From: Chlorops oryzae
Lineage: Eukaryota > Arthropoda > Insecta > Diptera > Chloropidae
NCBI GenBank assembly: GCA_020466095.1
Contig: CM035807.1
Location: 27,474,437 to 27,538,436 of the forward strand
DNA: 64,000 bases
Direction of reading: 5' to 3'
The notes under the pieces are model-generated. The model saw nothing but the letters and a program-made list of their open reading frames with translations. It ran no database searches and was not told the origin of the DNA. The stretch's first letter is position 1; every line of letters starts with the position of its first letter. Positions 29,520 through 40,705 of this stretch are shown here, piece by piece. The position numbers and the translations under genes were made by a program.

Positions 29520-32500
29520 ATGAAGAATGTGATAATAACACAGATCAACTTGCAGCACTCAAAAGCCGCCTCCTGCCTCCTAGGTAGGCGAATTTCCTTG
29601 CTGCATACATCTCCACACATCATTGCCGTGCAGGAGCCATGGATACACAAACAGCGTATCTGTGGCTTGGGCGGGGTGTGTGGCACTACGATACTATATG
29701 ATGAACGCTCGGTCCGTCCGAGAGTTTGTCTTATAGTGTCTGGTGACCTTACGGTGAACAGATTGGCTCAGTTTAGTGGGCAGGATCTGATCGCTGCGAG
29801 GATAAGCTACAAGAGCGCTGATGGGTGGAAGCACATCGTCATTGCCTCCGCCTATCTACCATTTGACTCAATACTAACCCCGCCGACGAGGGAAGTAGAT
29901 GAGCTTACAAGCTACTGTAGTAGAGTAAATCTGCCTCTAGTATTGTGCTGCGACGCTAATGCCCAACATACTATTTGGGGCAGTAGCAAGTGCAATGGTA
30001 GGGGTATAAAGCTGTTTGAGTACATCCTGTCTTCAGGCTTGTCTATACAAAATGTAGGCGCACGTCCTACCTTTGTGACTGCCAGAAGGCAGGAAGTTAT
30101 CGATCTGACACTCTCTTTTAAGGTGGAAGATTTGATCAGTAACTGGAAAGTGTTGGATGAGGATAGCCTATCTGACCACAGATACATAGAGTTCACTCTT
30201 GGGGCAAGGGTTATGGACCCGGTGCCAAGGAGAAACCCTAGGAAAGCGGACTGGGAAAGGTACAGGTCTGAACTAAGGAACTGTACCTTTGGTCCGCTAA
30301 GTGTACGGAAAGAGCGGAGTATTGATGCTGCAGTGGAGCAACTTCACTGCAGTCTTACAGCCAGCTTTGAACGTGCTTGTCCACTTCAATCGGGGCCTAG
30401 TAGAAAATCGGTTCCCTGGTGGAATGGTAATCTACAAAAGCTTAGGAATGAATCCAGGAGACTCCTCAATAAGGCTTTGAAGTTAAGGTCTGAGGAGCCC
30501 TGGAATCTTTATCGTTCCAAGCAAAAAGAGTATAAAAGCGCAGTTCGCAAAGCGAAAATTGAAGCTTTTAAAAGTTTTTGCAGCGGAATTGAATCCGTCA
30601 GTGAATCCAACAGAATGGTCAAGTTTTTAAAGCGGGATCATTCGGTCAAGCTGGATACACTGAGAAGGGAGGATGGATCGGTAACTGAGTCGAAGGAAGA
30701 AGCTTATTTGGAGCTGCTCGCGACTCACTTTCCGGGAAACCAACACTGGTGTGCGACCACCCTAGTCCAATTGAGTGTGACTATGTCAGGCCGCACATAG
30801 ATAAGCATAATTGGAGGATTGCGAGGCAGCTGGTGACGAAAGAGGTCATAAGGTATGCGGCTGCATCCTTTGACCCCTATAAATCGCCGGGGCCAGATGG
30901 AATCCTACCAATTATGATCAGGGAAGGAATTGAGATGCTGCTGCCTGTCATGAAAAAGATTTTTGTGGCATGCGTGGCAAGAGCATACATACCTACCCAA
31001 TGGAGGACAGTCAAAGTGACGTTTATACCAAAAGTTGGTAGAGACGATTACTTTCTGCCAAAAAGTTTCAGACCTATAAGCATGATGTCTTTTATGCTAA
31101 AGAGTCTCGAAAGGATAGTTGAGCTGCACATTCGAGAGAAGGTTCTTTCGAGGCAGCCTCTGTCACCATGTCAACACGCGTACCAGCGCGGAAAATCTTG
31201 CGAAACTGCCCTACATCAACTCGTCTCTAGAATTGAGAGAGCGTTCGATAAGAGAGAATACGCTGCAGGTATTTTTGTTGACATTGAGGGTGCCTTTGAT
31301 AATGCAACATTCGATGGAATGTGCAGGGCAACTGCAGCTTTTGGCGTAGATAAGGTGATAGTTGACTGGATCAGGTCTCTTCTGTCACATAGGACGTTGG
31401 TGATGCAAGCAGACTGCGATAAATATGTCGTATCAGGGGTGAATAGAGGATGTCCACAAGGTGGCGTTCTCTCACCTCTGCTATGGTGTATTCAGGTCGA
31501 CTCTCTGCTATGCGCGCTAAACTGCTCTGGTATTTACGCACAAGCTTACGCGGATGATGTTGCTGTACTGATCAGTGGATCTTCGCTTCGTGACGTTAGC
31601 AGAAAAATGCAAGCGACACTAGATCGTATAGACGCCTGGTGCATTAGTAATGGGCTTTCCGTAAATCCTTCTAAGACTAGTGTAGTTCTCTTTACTAGAA
31701 GGAGAAGGATGGACGGACTGACTCTTCCAATGCTAAGGGGAGTTGATATTGCACTCTCAACTGAAGTCAAATATCTGGGAGTCATTCTAGATACCAAGCT
31801 TCTGTGGAGAAGGCATTTACAGGTCAAAATCTCAAAGGCGCTATCAGCTTTTTGGAAGTGTCAGAAGGTATTTGGCAAAACATGGGGTCTGTCGCCGGGT
31901 AAAGTTCTTTGGATTTACAAAGTGCTGATCAGACCCATGATATCGTATGCGTCGGTGATTTGGTGGAGCGCAATGAAACGGAAATCCTCTGTTGCGGCGC
32001 TTGCCAAACTTCAAAGGGCTGTGAATCTAGGTTGTACTGGTGCTTTCACCACAACACCTGGGCCAGCTCTCGACGCCTTGTTAAATCTGGAACCACTTGA
32101 TGTCTTTATCAAAGGAGAAGCCATCAAGGCAGTCTGTAGATTAAAGCGCAATGGTTACTGGATAAGAACAGGATGGGACGTGAGTGATGTAGCGGGGGGA
32201 GCGGGCAGCCGTCTGACGCGATCACTACCACCCTGATCTTGAAACGCAACTTTGAAGTTAAACTGGATGAAGCTGAAGATGTTTCAGATCTTCTGGTTAA
32301 CGCAAGTTGCATTTACACTGACGGCTCAAAAACGGAATTAGGTTCTGGAGCAGGAGTGTTTATAAGGGAAGAGGAGGAACAGAAACTCTTTTTTCCACTT
32401 GGGAGCAAAGCGACAGTGTTTCAGGCTGAGGTTTTTGCTATCCTTAAAGCAATGGATCATGTAGTTGATAAAAGATGGCGGGGTAGAAGCATCTATGTCT

Positions 32501-33144
32501 TTAGTGACAGTCAGGCTGCGCTACTGGCAATGCTTAACCCTGCTGTCTCGTCAAATCTAGTGAAACAGTGCAAAAATAGAGTTAATTACGTCAGTAAATT
32601 CAACTCTGTGCAGCTCAGATGGGTGAGAGGACACTCTGGTGTTGAAGGCAACGAGGAAGCTGATAAGCTGGCCAAACTTGCATCTGATACACCTTTTCTT
32701 GGTCCGGAACCAGTCATAGGAGTTGCTACTGCCAACATAAGGACGGCTGTTGCGGAATGGGTTTTTCTAACCTGTTCACAGCAATGGCAAAATGTTTCTA
32801 CGTGTAGGTTCTCGAAGCAAATGTTGCCATCTTTGTGTAGCAAATCTGCCAAATTTCTGCTGTCCCTACCTAGGGGAGACTGCAGACTTTTGGTTAATGC
32901 AATCACAGGGCATGGCGCTTTTGCAAAGCACCTCAAGGTGATAGGAGTCACCGAAAATGCTAACTGCCTGTGCTGCGGAGAGGAGGATGAGGAAACGGCT
33001 GAACATTATTTGTTTGACTGCCCGGCATTCTCTCGAAGCAGACTGATGGCATTCGGTACGTGTGACATATACGGAAAGAATGCTCTTTCCTTATCTTTCA
33101 GGAATCTTCTAAGGTTCATTCATAGAACTGAGAAGACCCTGTAA
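29520..33144 (+). pseudogene. LINE ORF2: endonuclease, RT, RNase H (frameshifted)
   Basis: From ATG 29520: an APE-type endonuclease (INLQHSKAAS, IIAVQEPW, CCDANAQHTIWGS, ARPTFVTARRQEVIDLTLS, SDHRYIEF). A frameshift lies near 30745. The RT then runs to 32236 (SPGPDGILP, FRPISMMSFMLKSLERIVE, GCPQGGVLSPLLW, catalytic AYADDVAVL, KYLGVILD). At 32236 the frame breaks again, and RNase H follows to TAA 33144 (YTDGSKTELGSGAGV, FQAEVFAILKAM, FSDSQAALLAM, RGHSGVEGNEEADKLAKLAS). A Cys-rich tail ends it (CLCCGEEDEETAEHYLFDCP). All catalytic motifs survive, so only a few small lesions separate this copy from an intact one. Confidence 0.9.
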
Positions 33145-33255
33145 AGAATATGCCATCTTGGGTCAGTACAATGGACAAATTGGAAGTCTGAGTGCTGCCC
33201 TTGAAAATAGGCGTTTATTTAATAAAAAAAAAAAAAAAAAAAAAAAGCAAAAACA

Positions 33256-34043
33256 TATCGCATAATCGTATAGCTCGGCTATAAATTTCGAGATTTTCAA
33301 AAATTTCAAAAATTAAAAGAAAATTTTTCAAATTCATTCCGTTAAAATGAGTCGTCGCCAAAAGCAAGTTTCTACTAAAAGAAAATGTTGGGAGCGTGAC
33401 TCGATCGATTAGCTTTGGCTAAAAAAAAGTTGAGACATCGCTATAAATATGGTCATTTTTATTTTATTTTGACCATGACCACAATTCGCGAAATTCGCAA
33501 AAATTTAATTTTAACTATTTTGAATTGAGTCTTTTACAGCTAGATATAATACCCTCCAACGGTATTGATTTGAATTTCAAATTCCTATCTCTACTTAAGA
33601 TTTAAAAAAAACTATCAAACATGTTTGATAGAGTGTAGAGCAGATATATCTCTCTACCCCCTACATGAAAATATGTATACACTATAGATTTTTGTATCCA
33701 ATAATTATCTCAAGTAGAGTTTGTAGAGAGCTTGTGTAGTGCGCTCTACAGGGTGTATACACTTGTCTACGTATCTACACGAGAGTTTTTTCTCTATCTC
33801 TACGTGAATAAATCTATAGTCGACACTTGGCTTAATACACGATTCTATAGTAGAGAAAAATTCTTCTGCAGTGTATACAGGCTGTAGAGCAAATAGTATA
33901 GCTCTACTCTAAATATGTCTACGGCAGCTCTACGTAGAGCTGTGGAATTGTAGAAACGGTCTACAGTGTATGCAACAAACGTAGAGTCTCTACACACTAC
34001 ACTCTACTCTCTACCTGAAAAACTCTATAGTCGACACTTGGCT
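33256..34043. repeat. Non-coding stretch rich in CTCTAC/GTAGAG
   Basis: No gene seen. From about 33620 to 34040 GTAGAG, CTCTAC and TCTACG occur many times on both strands. A 28-bp unit around CTATAGTCGACACTTGGCTT appears twice (33819-33846 and 34026-34053), suggesting a degenerate tandem repeat. Confidence 0.4.
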
Positions 34044-36537
34044 TAACACATATGAGCAAATATTGCAGCTACTAACACCAATGCATATTCTGTAAACACA
34101 TATCTTATTGAGGTATAAACATCAGAGACATGCAGGAATGAGTAAATCAATGGTACATCATTGAATACTTGCGTCAGAGTAGTATTTTGGAGTATTTCTG
34201 CGATTTATTTCCTTACTATGTACATTAGGGCTGCTCTTAATTCCCAAAATGAAATTTCAATCGGTCTCAGGGTCCAGAAGTGTTCCATTGGACATGGAGG
34301 AGAAACGTGAGAAATTTGGAAGCAATCGGATAACGGGAACCCGTGGCAGTTTTCAATTGAAGTTTGGGAAATTGGCAAAAATAGAGAGGAAACGGCCCTT
34401 AACCCCACAAGGCGCCCCTACGGATATATAACGTATGGCCAACCCCCATTATTTTTTTACTCCGAACATTTTTTCTCAACAAACCTACCCCCTATCTCCC
34501 CTCCTTAAGGGGGCTCCCAACAAAAATAATTTTTTAAAAACTTTTCCCCCCATCTCCTAACTAGCCCCAGAGTGCTCCTAGAGGAGTAAATGTATGACCG
34601 ACCCCCATTAACTTTGTCCCCCTAACATTTTCTCCGAACAAACTTAACCCTATCTCCCCCCCTTAAGGGGGCTCCCATATAAAACTACCTTAATTTGAGC
34701 AAAAATTCATACAAAATGGCCGTCATACAGTCAAACCCCTCCTAGGGGCTGATATATATGACCGACCCCCATTATTTTTTTACCCCAAACCTTTTTCTTC
34801 AAACATACCTACCCTCTATCTCCCCTCGTTAGGGGGGTCCCCATACAAAATTAGGCTTAAATTAAAGAAAATGCCTCACGAACTTCAATCTATAATATAG
34901 ATGCCGTAGGAACAATAACGAGCATGTTCAGCATGCATATTCGAAAAATTTACAAAATTACCTTTTAAAAACCTAATATGAAGAATATTGGATTAGTTTT
35001 TTGGTGTGTTTTAAAATATGATAATTTTATTTTTTTTTTTTAAACTGAATTCTGGGTTCCATCCCCTAACTGTCCAAATAATGACCCTAGTAAAAAAAAA
35101 AAAAATTTTTAGTCAAATGCCGCAAACCTCAATCTATGACGAGTTTTTTGAGACTATAACCATTAAAATCGGTTAGTATTTCTATTCTAAAATTAATTCA
35201 AAACAAATATTTTTTGAAACGCATTATTCACTGTTTTTTACGTTCGTTTTTGAGTCTTTGCATGCGTACAGACCGAGAGAGCCATGCGTACAGACCGAGA
35301 GAGACATGCGAAGACCTAAAACGAAACGTGAAAAAGTGAATAATGCGTTTCAAAAAATATTTGTTTTGAATTAATTTTATGAATAGAAACCACTAACCGA
35401 TTTTAGTGGTTATAGTCTCAAAAAAGTCGTCATAGATTGAGGTTTGCGGCATTTGACTCGAAAATATTTTTTTTCTACTAGGGTCATTATTTTGGCCAGT
35501 TAGGGGATGGAACCCAAAAATTCAGTTTAAAAAAAAGGTAATAAAATATATCATATTATTAAAACACCCAAAAACTAATCCAATATTCTTCATATTAGGT
35601 TCGTTTAAAAGGTAATTTTGTAAATTTTTCGAATATGCAGCTGAACATGCTCGTTATTGTTTCCTACGGCATCTATATTATAGATTGAAGTTCGTGAGGC
35701 ATTTTTCTTTAATTTAAGCCTAATTTTGTATGGGGACCCCCCTAACGAGGGGAGATAGAGGGTAGGTATGTTTGAAGAAAAAGGTTTGGGGTAAAAAAAT
35801 AATGGGGTCGGTCATATATATCAGCCCCCTAGGAGGGGTTTGACTGTAGTGACGGCCATTTTGTATGAATTTTTTGCTCAAATTAAGGTAGTTTTATATG
35901 GGACCCCCTTAAGGGGGGGAGATAGAGGTTAAGTATGTTGGGAGAAAATGTTAGGGGGACAAAGTTATGGGGGTCGGTCATACATTTGACTCCTCTAGGA
36001 GCACTCTGGGGCTAGTTAGGAAGATGGGGGGGAAAAGTTTTTAAAAAATTTTATTTTTGTATGGGAGCCCCCTTAAGGAGGGGAGATAGGGGGTAGGTTT
36101 GTTGAGAAAAAATGTTCGGAGTAAAAAATAATGGGGGTTGGCCATACGTTATATATCCGTAGGGGCGCCTTGTGGGGAGTTAAGGGCCGTTTCCTCTTAT
36201 TTTTGCCAATTTCCCAAAACTTCAATTGAAAAACTGCCACGGGTTCCCGTTATCCGATTGCCTCCCAAATTTCTCACGTTTCTCCTCCATGTCTAATGGA
36301 ACACTTCTGGACCCTGAGACCGATCAGAAACTCGCTACAAAATTTCTCCATAGAGTTAAGAGCAGCCCTAATGTACATATTATTTTAATTATGTTTTTAT
36401 TCATGAGCATCACTTTGGCTTATCCCAATTAAGGACCCTGGAAACAATTTACTTATCGCGAAAATTCAACACTAGAAATATGTGTTTACAGAATATGCAT
36501 TGGTGTTAGTAGCTGCAACATTTGCTCATATGTGTTA
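34044..36537. repeat. Outer inverted repeat around a foldback element
   Basis: About 55 bp at 34044-34102 (TAACACATATGAGCAAAT...) are repeated inverted at 36483-36537. Between these and the inner foldback, about 110 bp on each side are unrelated, so the outer pair may be the ends of an older host element. Confidence 0.65.
34226..36370. mobile_element. Foldback element, ~1.0-kb arms with tandem modules
   Basis: Ends TAGGGCTGCTCTTAA, inverted at 36356-36370, flanked by ATGTACAT (34218-34225 and 36371-36378). The arms pair almost throughout and meet at a short centre at 35261-35304, which holds a 22-bp unit (CATGCGTACAGACCGAGAGA..) twice. Each arm contains three diverged modules spaced about 160 bp apart, with ACCCCCATTA and CTTAAGGGGGCTCCCA-type motifs (34441-34514, 34601-34674, 34766-34844 on the left). 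There is no ORF. The 8-bp duplication is palindromic, which weakens but does not remove the hAT-type reading. Confidence 0.85.
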
Positions 36538-36752
36538 GTGAGTTTCGGTAGCAGTTTCTTGCTGGGGACGTTTGTAGCGAATAGGCTCCTAATGTGCAAG
36601 TAGTTACTGCATATCTCAGTATAGGCTCTAAATGTAAAATCGAAAAAGTCCCTCAAACTGGGAAAAATCCCTCGATCTGGCATCACTGATGTAAGCGCAA
36701 TGACTGGTTAAATTTTGTTCGCATTTGAAAGTAATGTGGAAAAGGAAATAAT

Positions 36753-37262
36753 TCATGTGAAAGTGTGTGGTTTTAAATAATTGGNNNNNNNNNNNNNNNN
36801 NNNNNNNNNNNNNNNNNNNNNNNNNNNNNNNNNNNNNNNNNNNNNNNNNNNNNNNNNNNNNNNNNNNNNNNNNNNNNNNNNNNNTAATTTCAAATCCACT
36901 TTGTCAAGTTCATTCTGAAATTCTTTTGTCAGCATAATACTGCTTACGCTGTCCCCTTCCCAATCGAATTCATTCGATTCATCATCATTATGATTCATGT
37001 TACATGAATCAGATTTTGAATCGAAATCATAAAAACTGGTCGAGTTCCAGTATTCTCTCTAGATCTCGGAAATCTTCAATGGATGTGAAATTGGACCTGT
37101 ATACCTGAGAATTGAAATCTAAACACGGTTCCTCGAAATCTAAACGTAAACCTAAAGGGGATGTCGAAGAGGTTGCCGGGGGGATGCCCGAGGGAGTGCC
37201 ACAGGCGATGCCGGAGGGAGTGCCACAGGGGATGCCGAAGAGGTACCAAAATTTGGTACCAA
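36753..37262 (-). pseudogene. Unrecognised coding remnant, acidic, with GTPSGI repeats
   Basis: On the minus strand an open frame from about 37262 reads through GIPCGTPSGIACGTPSGIP, a roughly 24-bp DNA repeat. It continues to LGLRLDFEEPCLDF and FTSIEDFRDLERILELDQF. One extra T in a T5 run near 37035 shifts it into the next frame, which continues DSKSDSCNMNHNDDESNEFD and runs into the N gap. Its acidic, low-complexity character suggests a linker of a larger nuclear protein. No family is recognised, and it may be host-derived or a transposon protein. Confidence 0.4.
36785..36884. other. Assembly gap (100 N)
   Basis: Exactly 100 N, a conventional placeholder; true size unknown. It cuts the coding remnant at 36753-37262. 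Confidence 0.99.
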
Positions 37263-37657
37263 TCGATAGGTTGTAAATTCTTGGATACTACGATTGGTAG
37301 GTACCAATTTTAATTAAATTGGATAAATGGTTGAATTTTAATCTCGCAGACTTATTTTTGACAAAAAAATATTTGTCTCAGTTTAACAGTTATTGTTTGA
37401 CTGAAAAACTATAAGTCTTTACTTATTATTTAATATTAGACTTTTTTGAAAAAAGTTAAAAAAAAGCCATCGAAGAATCTCATACAGAATGGCCTGGGGA
37501 TTACAATGGTATCAAAATTTTTACTGTGTAAATTTTTTGGTGCTGCTTTTTAAAATTTTGAAAAACATCGAAACTGTTATTTTCAGTTCCTGCATTTTTT
37601 GGCTTTTCCGTGTGTATAGTATATTACGTTATATGTATTATTATTATAGATTCAACA

Positions 37658-37736
37658 TTTTTTTTCCTTGCGTTATGTGGGATTTGAACCTAGGAACTCT
37701 CGTTTTCTAGTCCTGTGCTCACCCGTCGACACCAAG
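37658..37736 (-). repeat. tRNA-like (SINE head) sequence
   Basis: The minus strand carries GGTTCAAATCCCA, an exact RNA polymerase III B box. About 40 nt upstream is an A-box-like TGGTGTCGACGGG, and between them a GGACTAGAAAACGAGAGTTC segment resembling an anticodon arm. T- and acceptor-stem pairing is too poor for a functional tRNA, so a tRNA-derived SINE head or pseudogene is likelier. Confidence 0.45.
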
Positions 37737-38072
37737 CTTTCCAAATCGAAAGTCATGGAAATTTTTCGTTTATAAATTTAAATTCGATTCAATTCAATTC
37801 AATTTTGAGTCAAATATTGAGTGAAATATAAGACAGCAACAATTTGAATGATCATATTTCAATCCCATACGTCATTAATTGGCGATTGCTCTTTATTTTG
37901 TTTTTGTAATTTGAATACGACTCGCTTTTGAAGCATATTGGAGAGTTGTTTTCGAGTCTTTTTTTAATCATGCATGTGATCAATCATTTTTTAATCATGA
38001 AGGGGGCTCGAAAAAGACTCGTAAATGAATCTTCTCATAAAAAAGTCTTCCAAATGTTGGTTGGGTTATAAC

Positions 38073-38313
38073 TAGAGCGTGTATTTTTAAGCATTTTATA
38101 AAATTTAAGCGTACTTTATGGGGCAAAAAATTTGTTCAATTTACATAAAGTTAAGATTCAAATCGATTTTTAGCCTATTTAAGACTTTTTCAAAGCTAGG
38201 AAATCCCCTTGAAGTTCAAATTCGCTACTTATTTCCAAAATGGTGATAAGAAATAAAATATCCCCCCACAAAGTATGCTTCAAATTTATAAATGCTTAAA
38301 AATACACGCTCTA
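38073..38313 (+). mobile_element. hAT-like MITE X (241 bp)
   Basis: Ends TAGAGCGTGTATTTTTAAGC and its inverse (38294-38313), flanked by GTTATAAC at 38065-38072 and 38314-38321. The interior resembles MITE Y read in reverse (ACTTTATGGGG, AAGTTAAGATTCAAAT). Confidence 0.85.
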
Positions 38314-38321
38314 GTTATAAC

Positions 38322-38561
38322 CAGGGCTCGATATATATGCATGTATAAATTTAAAGCATACTTTATGGGGGAAAAACTTTTCTTACCAACATTTTGCGAA
38401 TAAGTCTAGTGACGTTGAACTTCAAACGGCTTTTCTACCTTCATAATAATTCTTATTGAAGTTAAAAATCTATTTGAATCTTAACTTTATGTGAGTTGAA
38501 CAAAATTTTTACTCCATAAAGTATACTTTTATTTTATAAATGCATATATTTCCGAGCCCTG
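38322..38561 (-). mobile_element. hAT-like MITE Y (240 bp), inverted relative to X
   Basis: Ends CAGGGCTCGATATATATGC and CGAGCCCTG, flanked by GTTATAAC at 38314-38321 and 38562-38569. It shares with X a complete copy of the 8-bp duplication and its interior sequence in opposite orientation, but has different outermost bases. Confidence 0.85.
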
Positions 38562-38879
38562 GTTATAACTAACTCCCTAAATATTTGAAAAAAATCGATC
38601 ATTGATTTTTTTATCACCATCCTACTGGAAAAATATAACTTATATTATATATCGTATAGCCTTCGTATATGTTTTTGAAGTGGAGGTCGTAGACGAACAT
38701 TAACAAACACGTGCAGTGCGGAGCTCTTACCGGGCCGAAGGCCGGCTGCAAAGAGTATAGAACAACCACCAGCAATCCTAACAAACACCCCATTACAAAA
38801 ACAAATGGAAAAATTGAAAAAATGTTGGAGAGTATTGAATTCCTGAAAACATTTCAACCAATTAATCCGCCCTATTTTT

Positions 38880-40340
38880 GAATAAATATCTGCCTTAAAA
38901 ATACCCTAACTTAAAAGTAAGTTTTACAAGGTCGAAATTACCTAAATTCAACCTATGTCAAGGCTTAAAAGTCAATGTGACTTCAAAGAATATTTTAGGT
39001 CGAAAATAGGTAAAACAGTCCTTCTTAAATGCCCTAATAGTGCCATAACTTCGAATTCCAAATTAGGTAAGTTTTTTAAGGCGTATGGACTAAATTTTGG
39101 ACTTAATTTTGACTATTAGGTCCATTCGACTTTTAGGGCGATATTAGGTCAAAAAAATTACATGTTTTGTTGCCTTTCTGCCCTATAAGTCGGGATGCAT
39201 TGATTATTCGACTTTTAAGTCGAAATGCCTCTGAAGGAAAAACATAAAGCTAAAACAAAAACGTATGCCCTATTTTGACCTAAAAGGACGATTATGTAAA
39301 GTAACGTTGAGAGCATAAGAAGTGTGACTTTTAATTAATGCATTTTTATTCGGCCAGAATAAAATTCCATTTTGTTCCCAATTGCTAGGAATATATGCAT
39401 ACTCTAAACGCGAAGAAGCACCGCGAGTTTTAATGAAAGCTAGAAGTAGCATAAAAGAGCTGAAATTGACGGAAAAGCTTTCCGCATGCCGCTCTCGATG
39501 TTGCATGCTCGGCTGTTTCCGTCAAACTGAGGCAAAAGCGTAAGCAATACAAGTGAGTGGCTGTCGCAAAAAAAAAGTTTAAATGCCAATTAGAGCAAAA
39601 ATAAGTAATAAATTCCTTAACAGGGAAAGAAAGAGCTGAAAGTCATTTATACCTATTTGGTAAGGAAATGAAGGAAATTCGACTTTGTGGCCCGATCTTG
39701 CGTTCCGCCATGTCTTTCGAATGGCGGATTGAGAATTCTTGTTCTGCCTCTGTTTTTTCTATACGAAAAATAATTTTTTTTTAAAGAAACATTTATTTAA
39801 TTCACATCAATGAGATGGCCCCTGAAAAATGAAGGAGTACAAGGAACACTTTCACCATAAATCCAAGCTCGCATATACATTAAGGTTGTATGAATCGCAA
39901 AATTTTTTTAATCAAGTCCATATTTTATTTTTATTATTCATTTCATAAGACAAACGTGATAGAATATCCTACGTTCATTATTGTATTGAAGTAATCCGTA
40001 TGAATGAGTAAGATATTCTATTTATATATCTCTCTCCCTTTTTGTCGTTTCGTTTTGGGTTCGTTTTCGTTTCGTTCTTTTCATTTCATTCTATGCCCAA
40101 TTTAGGTTAAAATTTGGTAATTTCGACATCTTTTCGACCTATTTTTGGTCGAAATGCCTTTTCAATGCCCTAACTTTAAATACGAAATGCCCTATTATGC
40201 CCTATTATTACCGCCAGACAACTTCCATTCTATTCCCCACTTACGTCGAATGGAAGTCGTACGGACGTAATTATGCCCCATTTAGGGCAGGGCAATGAAA
40301 TATTCTGCCCTTAAATAGGTTTGAAAATTCCGACTCGATA
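38880..40340. repeat. Repeat-rich element with GCCCTA/AGGTCGAAA motifs
   Basis: Motifs GCCCTAA/GCCCTATT, AGGTCGAAA, CGACTTTTA and TTAGGTAA recur dozens of times in two blocks (38880-39300 and 40085-40340), in both orientations. This is typical of a DNA transposon with extended subterminal repeats. The middle (39300-40080) contains a MITE fragment and otherwise nothing recognised. I could not match terminal repeats. Confidence 0.4.
39420..39567 (-). mobile_element. Decayed copy of the CAGGGGTCGGCA MITE
   Basis: Blocks AAAGCTAGAAGTA(G/C)CATA, GCTCTCGATGTTGCATGCTC and GTGAGTGGCTGTCGCAAAAA match the MITEs at 13973 and 14253 in the same order, with small deletions. Both terminal repeats are missing. 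Confidence 0.75.
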
Positions 40341-40705
40341 CTTAGCTAGCGGTTCCGGCACTTACGACAAATAACGCTTAATATAATGCATAATCCAAAA
40401 AATCTGGGATCCCTTTTCCTTCAATAAGCCTTGTGGATTGGTCTCCCCTTTGGATAATCCTTGCATTTATCTAGCTCATCACGTTCAACGTGTCGACCTT
40501 TATTTTTTAAAAATATTTTTGACCTTCAATCTTTTGCAGCTGCTGCTCTCTTATACAATAGTATTTTCAACTTCATTTTCAGTTCAATATAAAGAAGGAC
40601 ATTCCACGTCATAACAATACACAGATTGAAATAATTGGCACACAACTATATAATTTTCATAAATTAAAGTTTTTAAAATCACAGATTACATATATAAATT
40701 ATTAA

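Larger units (their letters stand above)
27877..33245 (+). mobile_element. LOA-like non-LTR retrotransposon, full length
   Basis: Direct repeats AGCAAAAACA (27867-27876 and 33246-33255) flank a 5.4-kb unit ending in poly(A). It has a 5' UTR of about 190 bp, ORF1, then ORF2 with endonuclease, RT and C-terminal RNase H. An RNase H after RT and the INLQHSKAAS start of ORF2 point to the LOA/I group. Its coding part is clearly richer in G+C than the flanks. Confidence 0.9.
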
